This document shows positions 7,456-15,584 of a stretch of 64,000 nt of DNA, in pieces. The notes beneath the pieces are model-generated. The model ran no database searches and was not told where the DNA came from. It saw only the letters and a program-made list of their open reading frames with translations. The translations under genes and the position numbers were made by a program. This DNA comes from Campylobacter vicugnae. GTDB lineage: Bacteria; Campylobacterota; Campylobacteria; Campylobacterales; Campylobacteraceae. Within the stretch, counting starts at the first letter, position 1, and every line of letters starts with the position of its first letter. The DNA is taken from NCBI RefSeq assembly GCF_002139875.1, contig NZ_CP018793.1, positions 1,302,001 to 1,366,000 on the forward strand, read 5' to 3'.

Positions 7456-7550
7456 TTGATTAAAAGCTAAAATTAGCTATAATCAACATTAAATATTTAA
7501 GTAAATTAATATATCTACTTAAATTATTTTAGTATTATAGTAAAATAATT
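7456..7550 (+). promoter_or_regulatory. Promoter and overlapping palindromic operators of the phage regulator gene
   Basis: TTGATT (7456-7461) and TATAAT (7478-7483) are spaced by 16 bases, with a palindrome (AGCTAAAATTAGCT, 7465-7478) between them. Downstream are two perfect inverted repeats: ATTTAAGTA/TACTTAAAT (7495-7503 and 7516-7524) and AATTATTTTA/TAAAATAATT (7522-7531 and 7541-7550). They overlap by three bases and sit directly before the HTH gene, so they are probable binding sites for that protein. Confidence 0.5.
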
Positions 7551-7563
7551 AAAAGTTGTCAAG

Positions 7564-7797
7564 ATGAATTTAAAAGAATATTGCAAATATTTAAACATAA
7601 GCGAACCAACTATATATAACTGGAAAAGCGATAAGCCAAATCTATATAAGATCGTTATAGAATACAAAAAAGAAAAAATCGATAATGAAAATAATTTAAG
7701 TGAGATACTAAAATACTATAATTTATTATCGGAGAAAGAAAAGGAGTATTATTTAAGCGATATAAAAGCAAGAGTATTAAAAAAGGAAATAGAATAA
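7564..7797 (+). CDS. Small HTH transcriptional regulator (phage repressor candidate)
   Basis: This 77-aa protein has an N-terminal helix-turn-helix typical of compact phage regulators: an L-K-E-Y-C-K-Y-L-N-I-S-E-P-T-I-Y-N-W-K segment in residues 3-21. A charged helical C-terminal half could dimerise. It is transcribed divergently from the structural genes and stops immediately before the next ATG, so it is coupled to the nuclease gene. Palindromes upstream suggest autoregulation. By analogy with CTX RstR it may hold the phage in the lysogenic state; this is inference. Confidence 0.65.
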   Translation: MNLKEYCKYLNISEPTIYNWKSDKPNLYKIVIEYKKEKIDNENNLSEILKYYNLLSEKEKEYYLSDIKARVLKKEIE

Positions 7798-8301
7798 ATG
7801 TTTACACATATTATATGTTTCTGTCTTGGAAGTATATTAACTAGTGGATATTTTTATATAGAGATAAAAAAATTAAAAAAGCAAAAAGAACAAGAAAAAA
7901 TAGAAAAAGAAAAATACATAAAAGAATTAAAACAAGCAAATATAGACAAAGGTGCTAAATATGAATTTCAAATAGGAAGACATTTTAAAGGATTGGGATA
8001 CAAAATATATATGAAAGGAATGAAAGAAGGAAAAAAAGATATGGGAATAGATATAATAGCATATAAAGATAAAGAAGTATTATTAATACAATGCAAAAAC
8101 TCAATATACCCACTAAAACAAGATATAATAAGAAAATTCATAGGAGATTGCCATATGTATGAAAAAGAAAACAATAAGTATTTAAATAATAAAATTATAA
8201 AAAGAGTGATAGTTTCTAACTCAAATATGGATAAAGGATGCGAATTATATTTTAAACAGCATAAAGTAGAGTGCAACTTTTTACAAATTAAAGAGAATTA
8301 A
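7798..8301 (+). CDS. Membrane-anchored Mrr/PD-(D/E)xK-like nuclease
   Basis: The 167 residues contain an N-terminal membrane helix (about 3-20), a Lys/Glu-rich coiled coil (about 22-50) and a C-terminal domain with restriction-endonuclease-like motifs. Visible are GAKYEFQIGRHF with E56 in the first helix, GIDIIAY with D85, and LIQCKN with Q98 and K100. This E...D...QxK set is that of the Mrr/Holliday-resolvase branch of the PD-(D/E)xK fold. The gene follows the HTH gene without a gap. A membrane-bound nuclease next to a lysogeny regulator suggests destruction of incoming DNA (superinfection exclusion or anti-phage defence). That role is inference; the nuclease fold is well supported. Confidence 0.7.
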   Translation: MFTHIICFCLGSILTSGYFYIEIKKLKKQKEQEKIEKEKYIKELKQANIDKGAKYEFQIGRHFKGLGYKIYMKGMKEGKKDMGIDIIAYKDKEVLLIQCKNSIYPLKQDIIRKFIGDCHMYEKENNKYLNNKIIKRVIVSNSNMDKGCELYFKQHKVECNFLQIKEN

Positions 8302-8325
8302 CGGCTTATATGATTTAAATAAGAA

Positions 8326-8601
8326 CTAATTGCAACTAAGTTTATAATCAAGTGCATTTAGGATTTTAAATATACTTTCAAATCTAGGTTTAGAATTAGG
8401 TTTAAACATCTTATAAAAGCTTTCCATATTTAAATTTGCTTTTTTTGCTACATTCTCTAAGCCTTCGGCTTTGGAAATATAAAATATAGCTCTTTTAAGC
8501 TCCTCGATATCGCCATCTGCCAAAACTTGATTTAAATACTCCTTTCTCATTTCTGAATTATTCAAAAAATCAATAGGATCAAATTCTTTCAATGCTAGCA
8601 T
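8326..8601 (-). CDS. Addiction-module antitoxin, HigA-like HTH
   Basis: This 91-aa protein resembles the 'putative addiction module antidote' family: an N-terminal E-F-D-P-I-D-F-L toxin-neutralising segment and a C-terminal helix-turn-helix (about 50-88, including ENVAKKANLNMESFYKMF). Its ATG overlaps the end of the upstream toxin gene by 7 bases, so the pair is one operon with the toxin first, as in higBA systems. It should neutralise the toxin and bind the operator near 8913-8937. Located at the prophage's distal end, it probably stabilises the element. Confidence 0.8.
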   Translation of the reverse strand: MLALKEFDPIDFLNNSEMRKEYLNQVLADGDIEELKRAIFYISKAEGLENVAKKANLNMESFYKMFKPNSKPRFESIFKILNALDYKLSCN

Positions 8602-8891
8602 TTTAATTCCTTTAATAAATTTTTAGCTTTTTGTATATCTCTATCTTGACTTGATTTATCACCACCACAAAGAAATATAACTAAAACACCATTTTGAATA
8701 GTATAATACAATCTTATCCCACCTGAAACAAAAATCCTAAGCTCATATAAATCAATATCTATACTCTTAAAATCACCCAAATAATCATCATTTTTTATCT
8801 TGTCAAATCTACGCAATATAGCCGATTTAACTTTATAATCAGACAAAGAAAGATACCATTTTTCAAACTGCTTAGTATATTTTATTTCCAT
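8595..8891 (-). CDS. RelE/HigB-family toxin (phage Gp49-like)
   Basis: This 98-aa basic protein has the features of the Gp49/HigB branch of RelE toxins: an early W-Y-L-S-L segment, a central DLYELRIFVSGGIRLYY strand pair with conserved Arg, a GVLVIFLCGGDKSSQ strand, and a helical tail with D-I-Q-K-A-K. Family members cleave mRNA, mostly on the ribosome. It is the first gene of a two-gene toxin-antitoxin operon reading away from the attachment site. Nothing appears truncated. Confidence 0.8.
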   Translation of the reverse strand: MEIKYTKQFEKWYLSLSDYKVKSAILRRFDKIKNDDYLGDFKSIDIDLYELRIFVSGGIRLYYTIQNGVLVIFLCGGDKSSQDRDIQKAKNLLKELKC

Positions 8892-8912
8892 AACAAAAGT
8901 ATATAAAAATGT

Positions 8913-8937
8913 AGCTTAATAGCTAATTATATAAGCT
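8913..8937 (-). promoter_or_regulatory. Inverted repeat upstream of the toxin-antitoxin operon
   Basis: AGCTTA (8913-8918) and TAAGCT (8932-8937) flank an AT-rich centre with a TATAAT (minus strand) about 40 bases before the toxin ATG. It is a likely promoter/operator bound by the antitoxin. Confidence 0.4.
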
Positions 8938-8944
8938 CAAAAAA

Positions 8945-8989
8945 CTCATAACCCGAGGGTCGGGGGTTCAAGTCCCTCTCTCGCAACCA
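8945..8989 (+). other. Attachment site: 3' half of an initiator tRNA-Met gene
   Basis: The sequence begins in the anticodon loop (CTCATAA, anticodon CAT). It continues with the 3' anticodon stem CCCGA, a short variable loop, a T-arm (GGGGG-TTCAAGT-CCCTC) and the acceptor strand TCTCGCA followed by ACCA. No D-arm or 5' acceptor strand lies upstream, so this is not a functional tRNA. It is the duplicated 3' segment left by integration into tRNA-fMet, that is, the distal att site of the prophage on its left. tRNA identity is direct from the anticodon and CCA end; the initiator call follows from the CCCGA stem and resemblance to fMet tRNAs. Confidence 0.85.
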
Positions 8990-8996
8990 ATAATCT

Positions 8997-9550
8997 TTAG
9001 CACACACCTACACCAATCCCATCTCTTATATCATCGATATTTAGATGGACATACTTCAAACTACTTTGTATATTTTTATGGCCTAAGTATTGCATTAGCC
9101 TATAAGCTGAAAACTTCTTTAAGCTAACCAAACGACTTGCTACTGTATGTCTTAAGGCATATTGGTTATACTCTTTAGCGTTTATTCGCTTATCAAAACC
9201 CAAAGCCTTATTCATATCCTTCCACCTTGATACACATATGCTGTGTGTCAAATTATTTATCTTACAATTCTTATAATTTTCTCTATCTAATCCTTTGTAA
9301 CGCCCCCTAGCTATTGAGTAATAAACTCCCTTCAGATATCCTTCAGGTTCCTTAAGATATAACTCCATAGCTTCTGACTTTTTTAAAGATAAAGCTAAAT
9401 TAATCCTATCGCATATATCACTTAAAAGTTTTAAGGTTATGCCACCTAAGGGTAAGGTTCTACTATTAGCGTTCTTAGTAGTCCCTATTTTTAATGTAGT
9501 AGAGTGTGTTTTTAAAGCTCTTAATTGCAAATTATAATCTCTTATTTTGC
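8997..9550 (-). pseudogene. Tyrosine integrase remnant (C-terminal catalytic half)
   Basis: About 177-184 residues of a tyrosine recombinase remain. The second catalytic block is intact: LRHTVASRL (R, H and R) followed by LGHKNIQSSLKYVHL with the catalytic tyrosine. The N-terminal domain and first catalytic Arg block are missing: the frame runs without a proper start (only a TTG at 9530) into the end of the neighbouring LOG gene. The stop is 7 bases from the tRNA-fMet 3' fragment. This is the expected position of the integrase of an older element in the same tRNA, of which the rest has been deleted. Confidence 0.8.
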
Positions 9551-9553
9551 CAA

Positions 9554-10072
9554 CTACACTGCTAAAAACTCTAAAATCTCATCTATATCATCAATAATAA
9601 TATATCCATTTTTATCAGCTAGCCCCATATCGCCAAGAGAATCTAAAAACTCAACAAGCGGCTCCCAAAAAGATTTTTGAGTAAATATAATTTTATGCTC
9701 TTTTAGCCCAGCTTGAGATAAGGTCAATACCTCAAAGGCTTCATCCAATGTTCCAAATCCTCCAGGTAAAATAATAAAAGCAAAGCTATCTTTTATCAAA
9801 GCTTCTTTGCGCTCGTTTAAATTATTTAATGTTAGCGACTTAGTACAGTAGGGATTAAGCTGTTGTTCATTTGGTAAGATAACATTTATACCGATACTAT
9901 CGCCTCCAGCTTCAAATGCTCCACGGTTTGCTGCTTCCATAATACCGCCACCTCCGCCAGTGATAACTCCATATCCAGCAGCTGCCAAAGCTTTTGCGAT
10001 TTTATATGCTTTTTGGTAATGTTCACTGCTAGCATCTAATCTGGCTGAGCCAAAAATAGTTACATATTTCAC
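9554..10072 (-). CDS. LOG-family protein (TIGR00730), nucleotide 5'-monophosphate phosphoribohydrolase-like
   Basis: This 172-aa Rossmann-fold protein carries both LOG signatures: GGGGGIMEAANRG (39-51) and PGGFGTLDE (103-111), with the conserved Arg (NERK) in between. Characterised relatives hydrolyse nucleoside 5'-monophosphates, with plant LOG and bacterial homologues releasing cytokinin bases; the physiological substrate here is unknown. The old annotation 'lysine decarboxylase' for this family is misleading. Its ATG overlaps the ribD stop (10069), so it is the last gene of the ribD-rimP-rbfA-infB transcript. The scar of a mobile element begins right after its stop codon. Confidence 0.85.
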   Translation of the reverse strand: MKYVTIFGSARLDASSEHYQKAYKIAKALAAAGYGVITGGGGGIMEAANRGAFEAGGDSIGINVILPNEQQLNPYCTKSLTLNNLNERKEALIKDSFAFIILPGGFGTLDEAFEVLTLSQAGLKEHKIIFTQKSFWEPLVEFLDSLGDMGLADKNGYIIIDDIDEILEFLAV

Positions 10073-11091
10073 GAATTAACTCCCATATCAACTCTTTTAC
10101 ACCATAAAAGCTCACCATCACCAAAAGTACTTCTATGTAAGATTTTAACCTTCATATCTAAATTTATATTATTAGCACTTTTGAATTCATTTGAACGATA
10201 AATTAAAATCCAATCTACTCTAGAATCTAAATTTCGTAAGAAATTTTCACCACCTTCAATCATAACAAATCTCTTTTTAAAAGCTAAATCCAAAGAATTG
10301 CTAATTATAACTTCTCTATTTGGTATATTAAAAAGTGAAATTTTAGGATCAAAATTGGCATATGATGAATAAATCAAAATATCTGGTGATTTTTTACTAA
10401 ATAATCTAGCATCTAATGTAGGTCTATCAATACGCACAGTAGCTCCACCAATTACCATTAAATCAACTAAAGAACGCAAATGATGTGTATGAGTACGACT
10501 GGCCAAATTTGATATCACTCCACCAGTTGCAACCCCATTTTGGCTAAGAGCAATCTTAAAAAATGTAAAATTTCCACTTTGCCACCTAAGAAATGGCTCT
10601 AGTAGTTCATCGCACCTAGCCTTGCATACATCAAGCTTAACCTCAATACCATTTTGAGCTAAAAGATCAGCTCCTCCCCTAGCGTGCTTTCCATAATCTC
10701 TTGAGCCAATTACTACACGCTTTGCACCCATAGCAAGAATCAAATTTGCACATGGGGGTGTTTTGCCTTGGTGCGCGCACGGTTCTAACGTTACATAATA
10801 TGTAGAGTTTTTAAGTAAATTTTGATGATTTTTAATTATTAAATTATATAACTCATTTGCATTTTTTGCAGTAGCAAATAACTCTTTTAAACTACTATTC
10901 TTAGCTTCTAAAGCCTCTTTAGTAGCGTTTAATTCAGCATGTGGAAAACCAGACATTTGATGATTGGCAATAGAAAGAATCTGTCCATTTTCATCTAATA
11001 TTACAGCACCAACTGCGGGATTAGGATATGTCAAAAGCTGACAATCCCACGCCTTATCAATAGCTAAAGATAGATAAAATTCATCACCCAT
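10069..11091 (-). CDS. ribD: Riboflavin biosynthesis deaminase/reductase RibD
   Basis: This bifunctional enzyme of riboflavin synthesis deaminates and then reduces the pyrimidine intermediate made from GTP. The N-terminal deaminase zinc site is visible as HAE (about residues 51-53 from this start) and PCAHQGKTPPC. The C-terminal reductase domain contains KIALSQNGV and a VIGGATVRIDRPTLDARL segment. An ATG at 11091 is chosen; a GTG at 11100 would overlap rimP. Length (about 340 aa) is slightly below usual but no domain is missing. Confidence 0.9.
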   Translation of the reverse strand: MGDEFYLSLAIDKAWDCQLLTYPNPAVGAVILDENGQILSIANHQMSGFPHAELNATKEALEAKNSSLKELFATAKNANELYNLIIKNHQNLLKNSTYYVTLEPCAHQGKTPPCANLILAMGAKRVVIGSRDYGKHARGGADLLAQNGIEVKLDVCKARCDELLEPFLRWQSGNFTFFKIALSQNGVATGGVISNLASRTHTHHLRSLVDLMVIGGATVRIDRPTLDARLFSKKSPDILIYSSYANFDPKISLFNIPNREVIISNSLDLAFKKRFVMIEGGENFLRNLDSRVDWILIYRSNEFKSANNINLDMKVKILHRSTFGDGELLWCKRVDMGVNS

Positions 11092-11093
11092 AC

Positions 11094-11519
11094 TTACCAC
11101 TGGATGAAGGTTTTAGCTTTTTTTATATTATTGAAATTTAAATTTATATTTTGTTCGCCATCATTAATTGTAATATCATCACCATTTACACTCTTTATTG
11201 TTCCAATTATCTCGCTTTTATCAACTAAGATAATCTTTACCATTTCTGATATGCTTTTAGCAAAATGTTCTGGTTTGCTTAGTTTTCTCTCAAGCCCAGG
11301 GCTAGAAACTTCTAAAACCCAGTCTCCACTAACTGGTGGCATAACATCATAAATAGGTGATAAGAGCTTACTTACTGCCTCGCAATCTTCTAAATTTACT
11401 CCACTACTTTTAGTTATATAAACTCTATAAATTTGACGGCCATTTTCACTAGCTACCTCTGTATCATATAAAGCTACGCCGCAACCTTCTAATAATTTTT
11501 CTAACTCTTGTAAATTCAC
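11094..11519 (-). CDS. rimP: Ribosome maturation factor RimP
   Basis: This 141-aa protein is needed for late assembly of the 30S subunit. It shows the family core 'VYITKSSGVNLEDCEAVSKLL' region and the WVLEVSSPGLERKL signature (motif LEVSSPGLER), followed by a C-terminal SH3-like domain. It lies in the classical translation cluster with rbfA and infB upstream in the transcript, and its start overlaps the rbfA stop by 4 bases. Length is typical. Confidence 0.92.
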   Translation of the reverse strand: MNLQELEKLLEGCGVALYDTEVASENGRQIYRVYITKSSGVNLEDCEAVSKLLSPIYDVMPPVSGDWVLEVSSPGLERKLSKPEHFAKSISEMVKIILVDKSEIIGTIKSVNGDDITINDGEQNINLNFNNIKKAKTFIQW

Positions 11520-11884
11520 TTTTTACCCTTTTGCAACTCATCTGCAACCTTAGCAAATAGAGCATCCATATGATTTTGATACTTTAGTCTATCATCAAAT
11601 ACAAAATGAAAATTTGGCGATCTATACCAACCTTCAGCTGCCATACAGTGATTTTGTATATGGCGACTTACCTTTTTAAGATGAGAAAGGATATAGGCTT
11701 GTTCTTTCTCATCAAAACTCATCTTATCTAAATAGACAAATGCATCATATCTACCCTTTTTACACTCAACATCAGTAACACAAAGCCCCTTAAGATACTC
11801 ATCTTCAAGGGTGCTTAACGCCTCAGGAATAAGCTCTTTTAATATACTTTGAGTGCGAAGTCTCTTTAATTCAGCTGGATTCAT
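11516..11884 (-). CDS. rbfA: Ribosome-binding factor A
   Basis: This 122-aa KH-like cold-shock factor assists maturation of 16S rRNA and the 30S subunit. The N-terminal [20 protein letters not shown] and the C-terminal segment [19 protein letters not shown] match the family pattern. It overlaps infB upstream and rimP downstream by 4 bases each, a compact infB-rbfA-rimP operon. Nothing unusual is seen. Confidence 0.9.
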   Translation of the reverse strand: MNPAELKRLRTQSILKELIPEALSTLEDEYLKGLCVTDVECKKGRYDAFVYLDKMSFDEKEQAYILSHLKKVSRHIQNHCMAAEGWYRSPNFHFVFDDRLKYQNHMDALFAKVADELQKGKK

Positions 11885-14439
11885 ATTTCAGCCCTATTTT
11901 CTACTTCCTTATAGCTTTCTATATAATCGCCCTCTCTCATATCATTATATCCTTCAATTCCTACGCCGCATTCATAACCTTTGGCTACCTCTTTGGCATC
12001 ATCTTTAAAGCGTTTAAGTGAGCTAATATTGCCTTCAAATACCACCACTCCATCACGAATAACACGGATTTTAGCACCTCTACTAATGATACCTTCAGTT
12101 ACCATACAACCAGCGATTTGACCAATTTTTGGCACATTGATTACTTGGCGGATTACTGCTTGGCCTAAATCTTCTTCAGTAATTACTGGACTCATTAAGC
12201 CACTTAGTAGAGCTTTAACATCATCTAAAAGATTATAAATTACATTATAAGTTTTAATCTCTACTGCTTTGTCTTTAGCTTTTTCTTTTATCTCTCCAGT
12301 TGGTCTAATATTAAATCCTAATATTACACAGTTTTGACTTGCACTTGCTAGTGAGATATCGCTTTGAGTGATACCGCCTACACCTGAGTGGATAATATTT
12401 ACTTTAATCTCATCATTTCTTAATTTTTCAAGGCTAGCTTTAATCGCTTCAAGAGAGCCTTGAACATCTGCTTTTACAATTACAGGTAGATTTTTTAGCT
12501 CACCTTCTGCTATTTTTGCACTTAATTCATCAATTGTTACTTTTGTAGATTTACTTAGCTCTTTTTGACGAAGATACTCATATTTTTTCTGTGCATATTC
12601 ACGTGCTTCTTTATCACTTTTTACGCTAATTAAAGTCTCTCCAGCTTCTGGTACTTCACTTAGCCCTATCAATACACCACACTCACCAGGTCTAATAGAT
12701 TTTAAACTTCTGCCTTTATCATCGCTTAGAGCTCTTACTTTGCCAAATGCTACACCAGCAACAATAGTATCGCCTACTTTTAATGTTCCATTTTCTACTA
12801 TTACAGTAGCTACTGGACCACGACCTTTTTGTAAAGAACTCTCTATAATTGTAGCTTTAGCCTCTCTATTTGGATTAGCTTTTAACTCTAAAATTTCAGC
12901 TTGCAAAAGTACAATTTCAAGCAAATCCTCTATACCCATACCGGTCTTAGCCGATACTGGTACAAACTCATGACTTCCGCCCCACTCTGTAGGCATAATC
13001 TCAAGCTCTGCTAAACCAGTTTTTACTAAATCTGGATTTGCACTCTCTTTATCCATTTTATTAATAGCAATTATAATAGGCACTCCAGCAGCTTTAGCGT
13101 GTGCAATAGCCTCTTTGGTTTGTGGTTTGACTCCATCATCGGCAGCTACAACTATAATAACAATATCAGTTACGCTAGCACCTCTGGCTCTCATTGCTGT
13201 AAATGCTTCATGCCCTGGAGTATCGATAAATGTGATATTTTTACCATTTTTTTCAACCATATAAGCACCAACATGCTGAGTAATACCGCCAGCCTCACCG
13301 CTTGCTACTCTAGAGTTTTGAATATAATCAAGCAAACTTGTCTTACCATGATCAACATGCCCCATAATAGTTACTACTGGAGCTCTAGATTCAGCATGCA
13401 AATCATCTTCGTCCTCATAAGCTTTAACATAATCAAACTCCTCTTGAGTATCTACGATATTAATCTCAATATCAAACTCAGCACCCAAAATCTCAATCTC
13501 ATCTTCTTCTAAAAAGTCATTTTTGGTAGTCATTTTACCAAGCATAAATAACTTGCTAATAATTTCACTTGGAGATTTTTTGATTTTATCAGCAAATTCA
13601 TATAGCCTAATCTCTTTTGGTATATCTACACTTACAACGCTCTCATTTTGATTGTCTTTTACCACTTTTTTATGTTTTTTGCGGCTACTTCTTTGAATTC
13701 CGCCTTCAAAATTAAATCCATTATTTTGTGCAGGCTTATAGACATTTAATGGTTTTTTATTAGTTTGAGTTCTTTCAGTTTCAATCGGTTTTACTGTAAG
13801 ATCTGGCAATACAACCACATCTTCATCATCAATTACAATATCATCACCAAATTCACTAAGACCCATTAAATCAATTTTTGATGAACTCTCTTTTTTAGTA
13901 GCTTGGAACTGCTTTTTCTCTTTTTTCTTTTTCTTAAAGCTATCATCGCCACTACCAAACATAGATTCAAGTGCTTTATTATTTATCATTGTTGAGTTGC
14001 TAGATTTTTCTACTTTTGGATGTTCATCTTTTTTCTTTTTGACAATTACTAGCCCTCTTCTTTTTGTTAAACTTGAATTTGCTAAAGTCTCGCTCTTTGA
14101 CTCATCTTTTATTTTTTGCTCTTCTTTTATCTCAGGTTGTTTTGGTGCTACTATTTTAGTCTCAGGTTTAGATACCTTGGCCTCTTCTTTTATATCAACT
14201 TGTTTGGTTTGAGACTTTATTTCCTCTTTTACAGGCTGTTTAGTAGTTGATTTTTTAGCTTGTTTAGATTCTGGGATTATGCCAGATTGAACATAATCAT
14301 AAAGTTTTGCGGCATCTTCTGGGCTTACAGCACTTGAGACAGTAGTCACTGCAAAACCTAGCTCTTTTGCCTTCTCTAAAATTTTTTTAGACGATGAGCC
14401 TAGCTCTTTTGCTATTTCGTGAATTCTAATCTTTGCCAT
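11881..14439 (-). CDS. infB: Translation initiation factor IF-2
   Basis: This 852-aa GTPase brings initiator tRNA to the 30S subunit. The N-terminal IF2-N domain ([14 protein letters not shown]) is followed by a long Lys/Glu-rich linker (about 55-260) and a second IF2-N repeat. The G domain has G1 [15 protein letters not shown]3 DTPGHEAF and G4 NKMD. The C-terminal domains include the [13 protein letters not shown] region and end in the fMet-tRNA-binding C2 domain. Length and linker are typical of Campylobacter. The start overlaps the ylxR gene by 14 bases. Confidence 0.96.
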   Translation of the reverse strand: MAKIRIHEIAKELGSSSKKILEKAKELGFAVTTVSSAVSPEDAAKLYDYVQSGIIPESKQAKKSTTKQPVKEEIKSQTKQVDIKEEAKVSKPETKIVAPKQPEIKEEQKIKDESKSETLANSSLTKRRGLVIVKKKKDEHPKVEKSSNSTMINNKALESMFGSGDDSFKKKKKEKKQFQATKKESSSKIDLMGLSEFGDDIVIDDEDVVVLPDLTVKPIETERTQTNKKPLNVYKPAQNNGFNFEGGIQRSSRKKHKKVVKDNQNESVVSVDIPKEIRLYEFADKIKKSPSEIISKLFMLGKMTTKNDFLEEDEIEILGAEFDIEINIVDTQEEFDYVKAYEDEDDLHAESRAPVVTIMGHVDHGKTSLLDYIQNSRVASGEAGGITQHVGAYMVEKNGKNITFIDTPGHEAFTAMRARGASVTDIVIIVVAADDGVKPQTKEAIAHAKAAGVPIIIAINKMDKESANPDLVKTGLAELEIMPTEWGGSHEFVPVSAKTGMGIEDLLEIVLLQAEILELKANPNREAKATIIESSLQKGRGPVATVIVENGTLKVGDTIVAGVAFGKVRALSDDKGRSLKSIRPGECGVLIGLSEVPEAGETLISVKSDKEAREYAQKKYEYLRQKELSKSTKVTIDELSAKIAEGELKNLPVIVKADVQGSLEAIKASLEKLRNDEIKVNIIHSGVGGITQSDISLASASQNCVILGFNIRPTGEIKEKAKDKAVEIKTYNVIYNLLDDVKALLSGLMSPVITEEDLGQAVIRQVINVPKIGQIAGCMVTEGIISRGAKIRVIRDGVVVFEGNISSLKRFKDDAKEVAKGYECGVGIEGYNDMREGDYIESYKEVENRAEI

Positions 14440-14668
14440 TGACTATTATCTCCTTTAAGTTTATACTATTTTTGCCAAATTTTGTAAGTGGTTTTCTTAA
14501 CTCTTTTGCATCTTTTTTGATACAGATTACGCAGATATAAAACGATCTTGCATTACCTAAATTTTGTACTATTTCGCCATTTAGTGATCTGAATTTATAA
14601 AGCTCATCTTGGTAAAATCTACCTTTGCAAACCACGCACATTCTAATAGGTTTATGAAATTTTCGCAC
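14426..14668 (-). CDS. ylxR: YlxR-type RNA-binding protein (DUF448)
   Basis: This 80-aa basic protein has the family signature: [11 protein letters not shown] near the N-terminus and, further on, [19 protein letters not shown]. It is encoded immediately upstream of infB in the transcript, where ylxR is found in many bacteria. It is presumed to bind RNA; relatives affect transcription or RNase P, but the role in Campylobacter is not established. Confidence 0.85.
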   Translation of the reverse strand: MRKFHKPIRMCVVCKGRFYQDELYKFRSLNGEIVQNLGNARSFYICVICIKKDAKELRKPLTKFGKNSINLKEIIVNGKD

Positions 14669-14693
14669 TATTATATCTTAGTTTTCTTTATTT

Positions 14694-15578
14694 TTAGCTT
14701 TTTATGCTAAATCCATCATTATCAATCTCCAAAATTTTTACCTTAAATTTTGGAAACTCAGCTTGTAAAATTTCAGCTAATGCATTGGCTCTATCTTGAT
14801 AAGCCAAATTTAAAAAAGTCGAACCGCTTCCTGAGAGCGTACTCATCAACGCACCATTAGCATATGCTACATCTCTAACTTTAAAAAGCTCAGGTAAAGC
14901 ACTCATTCTACGCTCTTCATGCATCTTATCAATACATGCTAAACGTAAATTATCATAATCTTTTTTAATAAAACAGCTACTTAAATAAGCAGCATGACTA
15001 AGGTTGCTTACACATTCATTCATTGTATAGTGTGAAGGGAGCTTATTGCGACTTTGTTTAGTATTCATAGGCTCATCTGGAATAACTACTACTGCCTTTA
15101 AATTTGAATCAATATCAGCCTTTTGCGTATAAACAGATGCATTATTGACAATATTTACTGTAAATCCACCCCATACAGCTGGAGAAATATTATCAGGATG
15201 ATGTTCATACTGCAAAGCTTTATCTAAAATTATACTACGCTCAACTTTAAATCCAGCCATATGATAAGCAGCCGCAATAGCGCCAACTATAACCGAACTC
15301 GAACTTCCAAGCCCTCTTGAAAATGGAATATTATTGACAAAATTAAATTTATAATTTAAGCTCTTTCCATTTAATGATGTAATCGTCTCATTAAAAATAT
15401 TTACAAATGTATTATTTTTTTTTAGAGCTATCTTATCACTACCTTCACCTATAATATTAATAGAGCTAATCTTTTGTTCAGTGATACTAACCTCGTTATA
15501 AAGCTTTAAAGCTAGACCCAAAGAGTCAAATCCAGGACCTAAATTCGCACTAGTCGCAGGTGTAAATATTCTCATCAT
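14694..15578 (-). CDS. thrB: Homoserine kinase
   Basis: This 294-aa GHMP kinase phosphorylates homoserine for threonine synthesis. Visible are the N-terminal TPATSANLGPGFDSLGLAL motif and the ATP-binding PFSRGLGSSSSVIVGAIAA motif. The C-terminal GHMP motif LSGSGSTF is also present. Two consecutive ATG codons at the start leave the first residue uncertain. It sits between ylxR-infB and tsaB as in C. jejuni (known gene order). Confidence 0.94.
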   Translation of the reverse strand: MMRIFTPATSANLGPGFDSLGLALKLYNEVSITEQKISSINIIGEGSDKIALKKNNTFVNIFNETITSLNGKSLNYKFNFVNNIPFSRGLGSSSSVIVGAIAAAYHMAGFKVERSIILDKALQYEHHPDNISPAVWGGFTVNIVNNASVYTQKADIDSNLKAVVVIPDEPMNTKQSRNKLPSHYTMNECVSNLSHAAYLSSCFIKKDYDNLRLACIDKMHEERRMSALPELFKVRDVAYANGALMSTLSGSGSTFLNLAYQDRANALAEILQAEFPKFKVKILEIDNDGFSIKS

Positions 15579-15584
15579 AATCTC

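Larger units (their letters stand above)
1..8989 (-). mobile_element. Filamentous (inovirus-type) prophage, right-hand part
   Basis: A contiguous set of genes matches the filamentous-phage plan. Read on the minus strand the order is ssDNA-binding protein, major coat, small membrane proteins, pIII-like, pVI-like, Zot/pI, secretin, HUH Rep and integrase, with regulator, nuclease and toxin-antitoxin genes at the right end. The right boundary is a 45-bp tRNA-fMet 3' fragment (8945-8989) with no 5' half beside it. Because the tRNA half reads on the plus strand, the element must lie to its left and the intact tRNA gene should lie beyond position 1. The left end is outside the window, so the total length (probably a little under 10 kb) is inferred. 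Zot-bearing prophages are known in other Campylobacter species, so the class is not new. Confidence 0.9.

Noticed and set aside
7968-8276. 102-aa minus-strand frame opposite the nuclease gene
   Set aside because: The plus strand shows a clear nuclease motif set; the opposite frame is a hydrophobic shadow.
8945-8989. Complete tRNA-Met gene
   Set aside because: Only the anticodon loop to CCA end is present; the upstream 60 bases hold no D-arm or 5' acceptor strand, so it is an attachment-site fragment.
13099-13512. 137-aa plus-strand open frame
   Set aside because: It lies wholly antisense to the conserved G domain of infB and has no family features or ribosome binding site.
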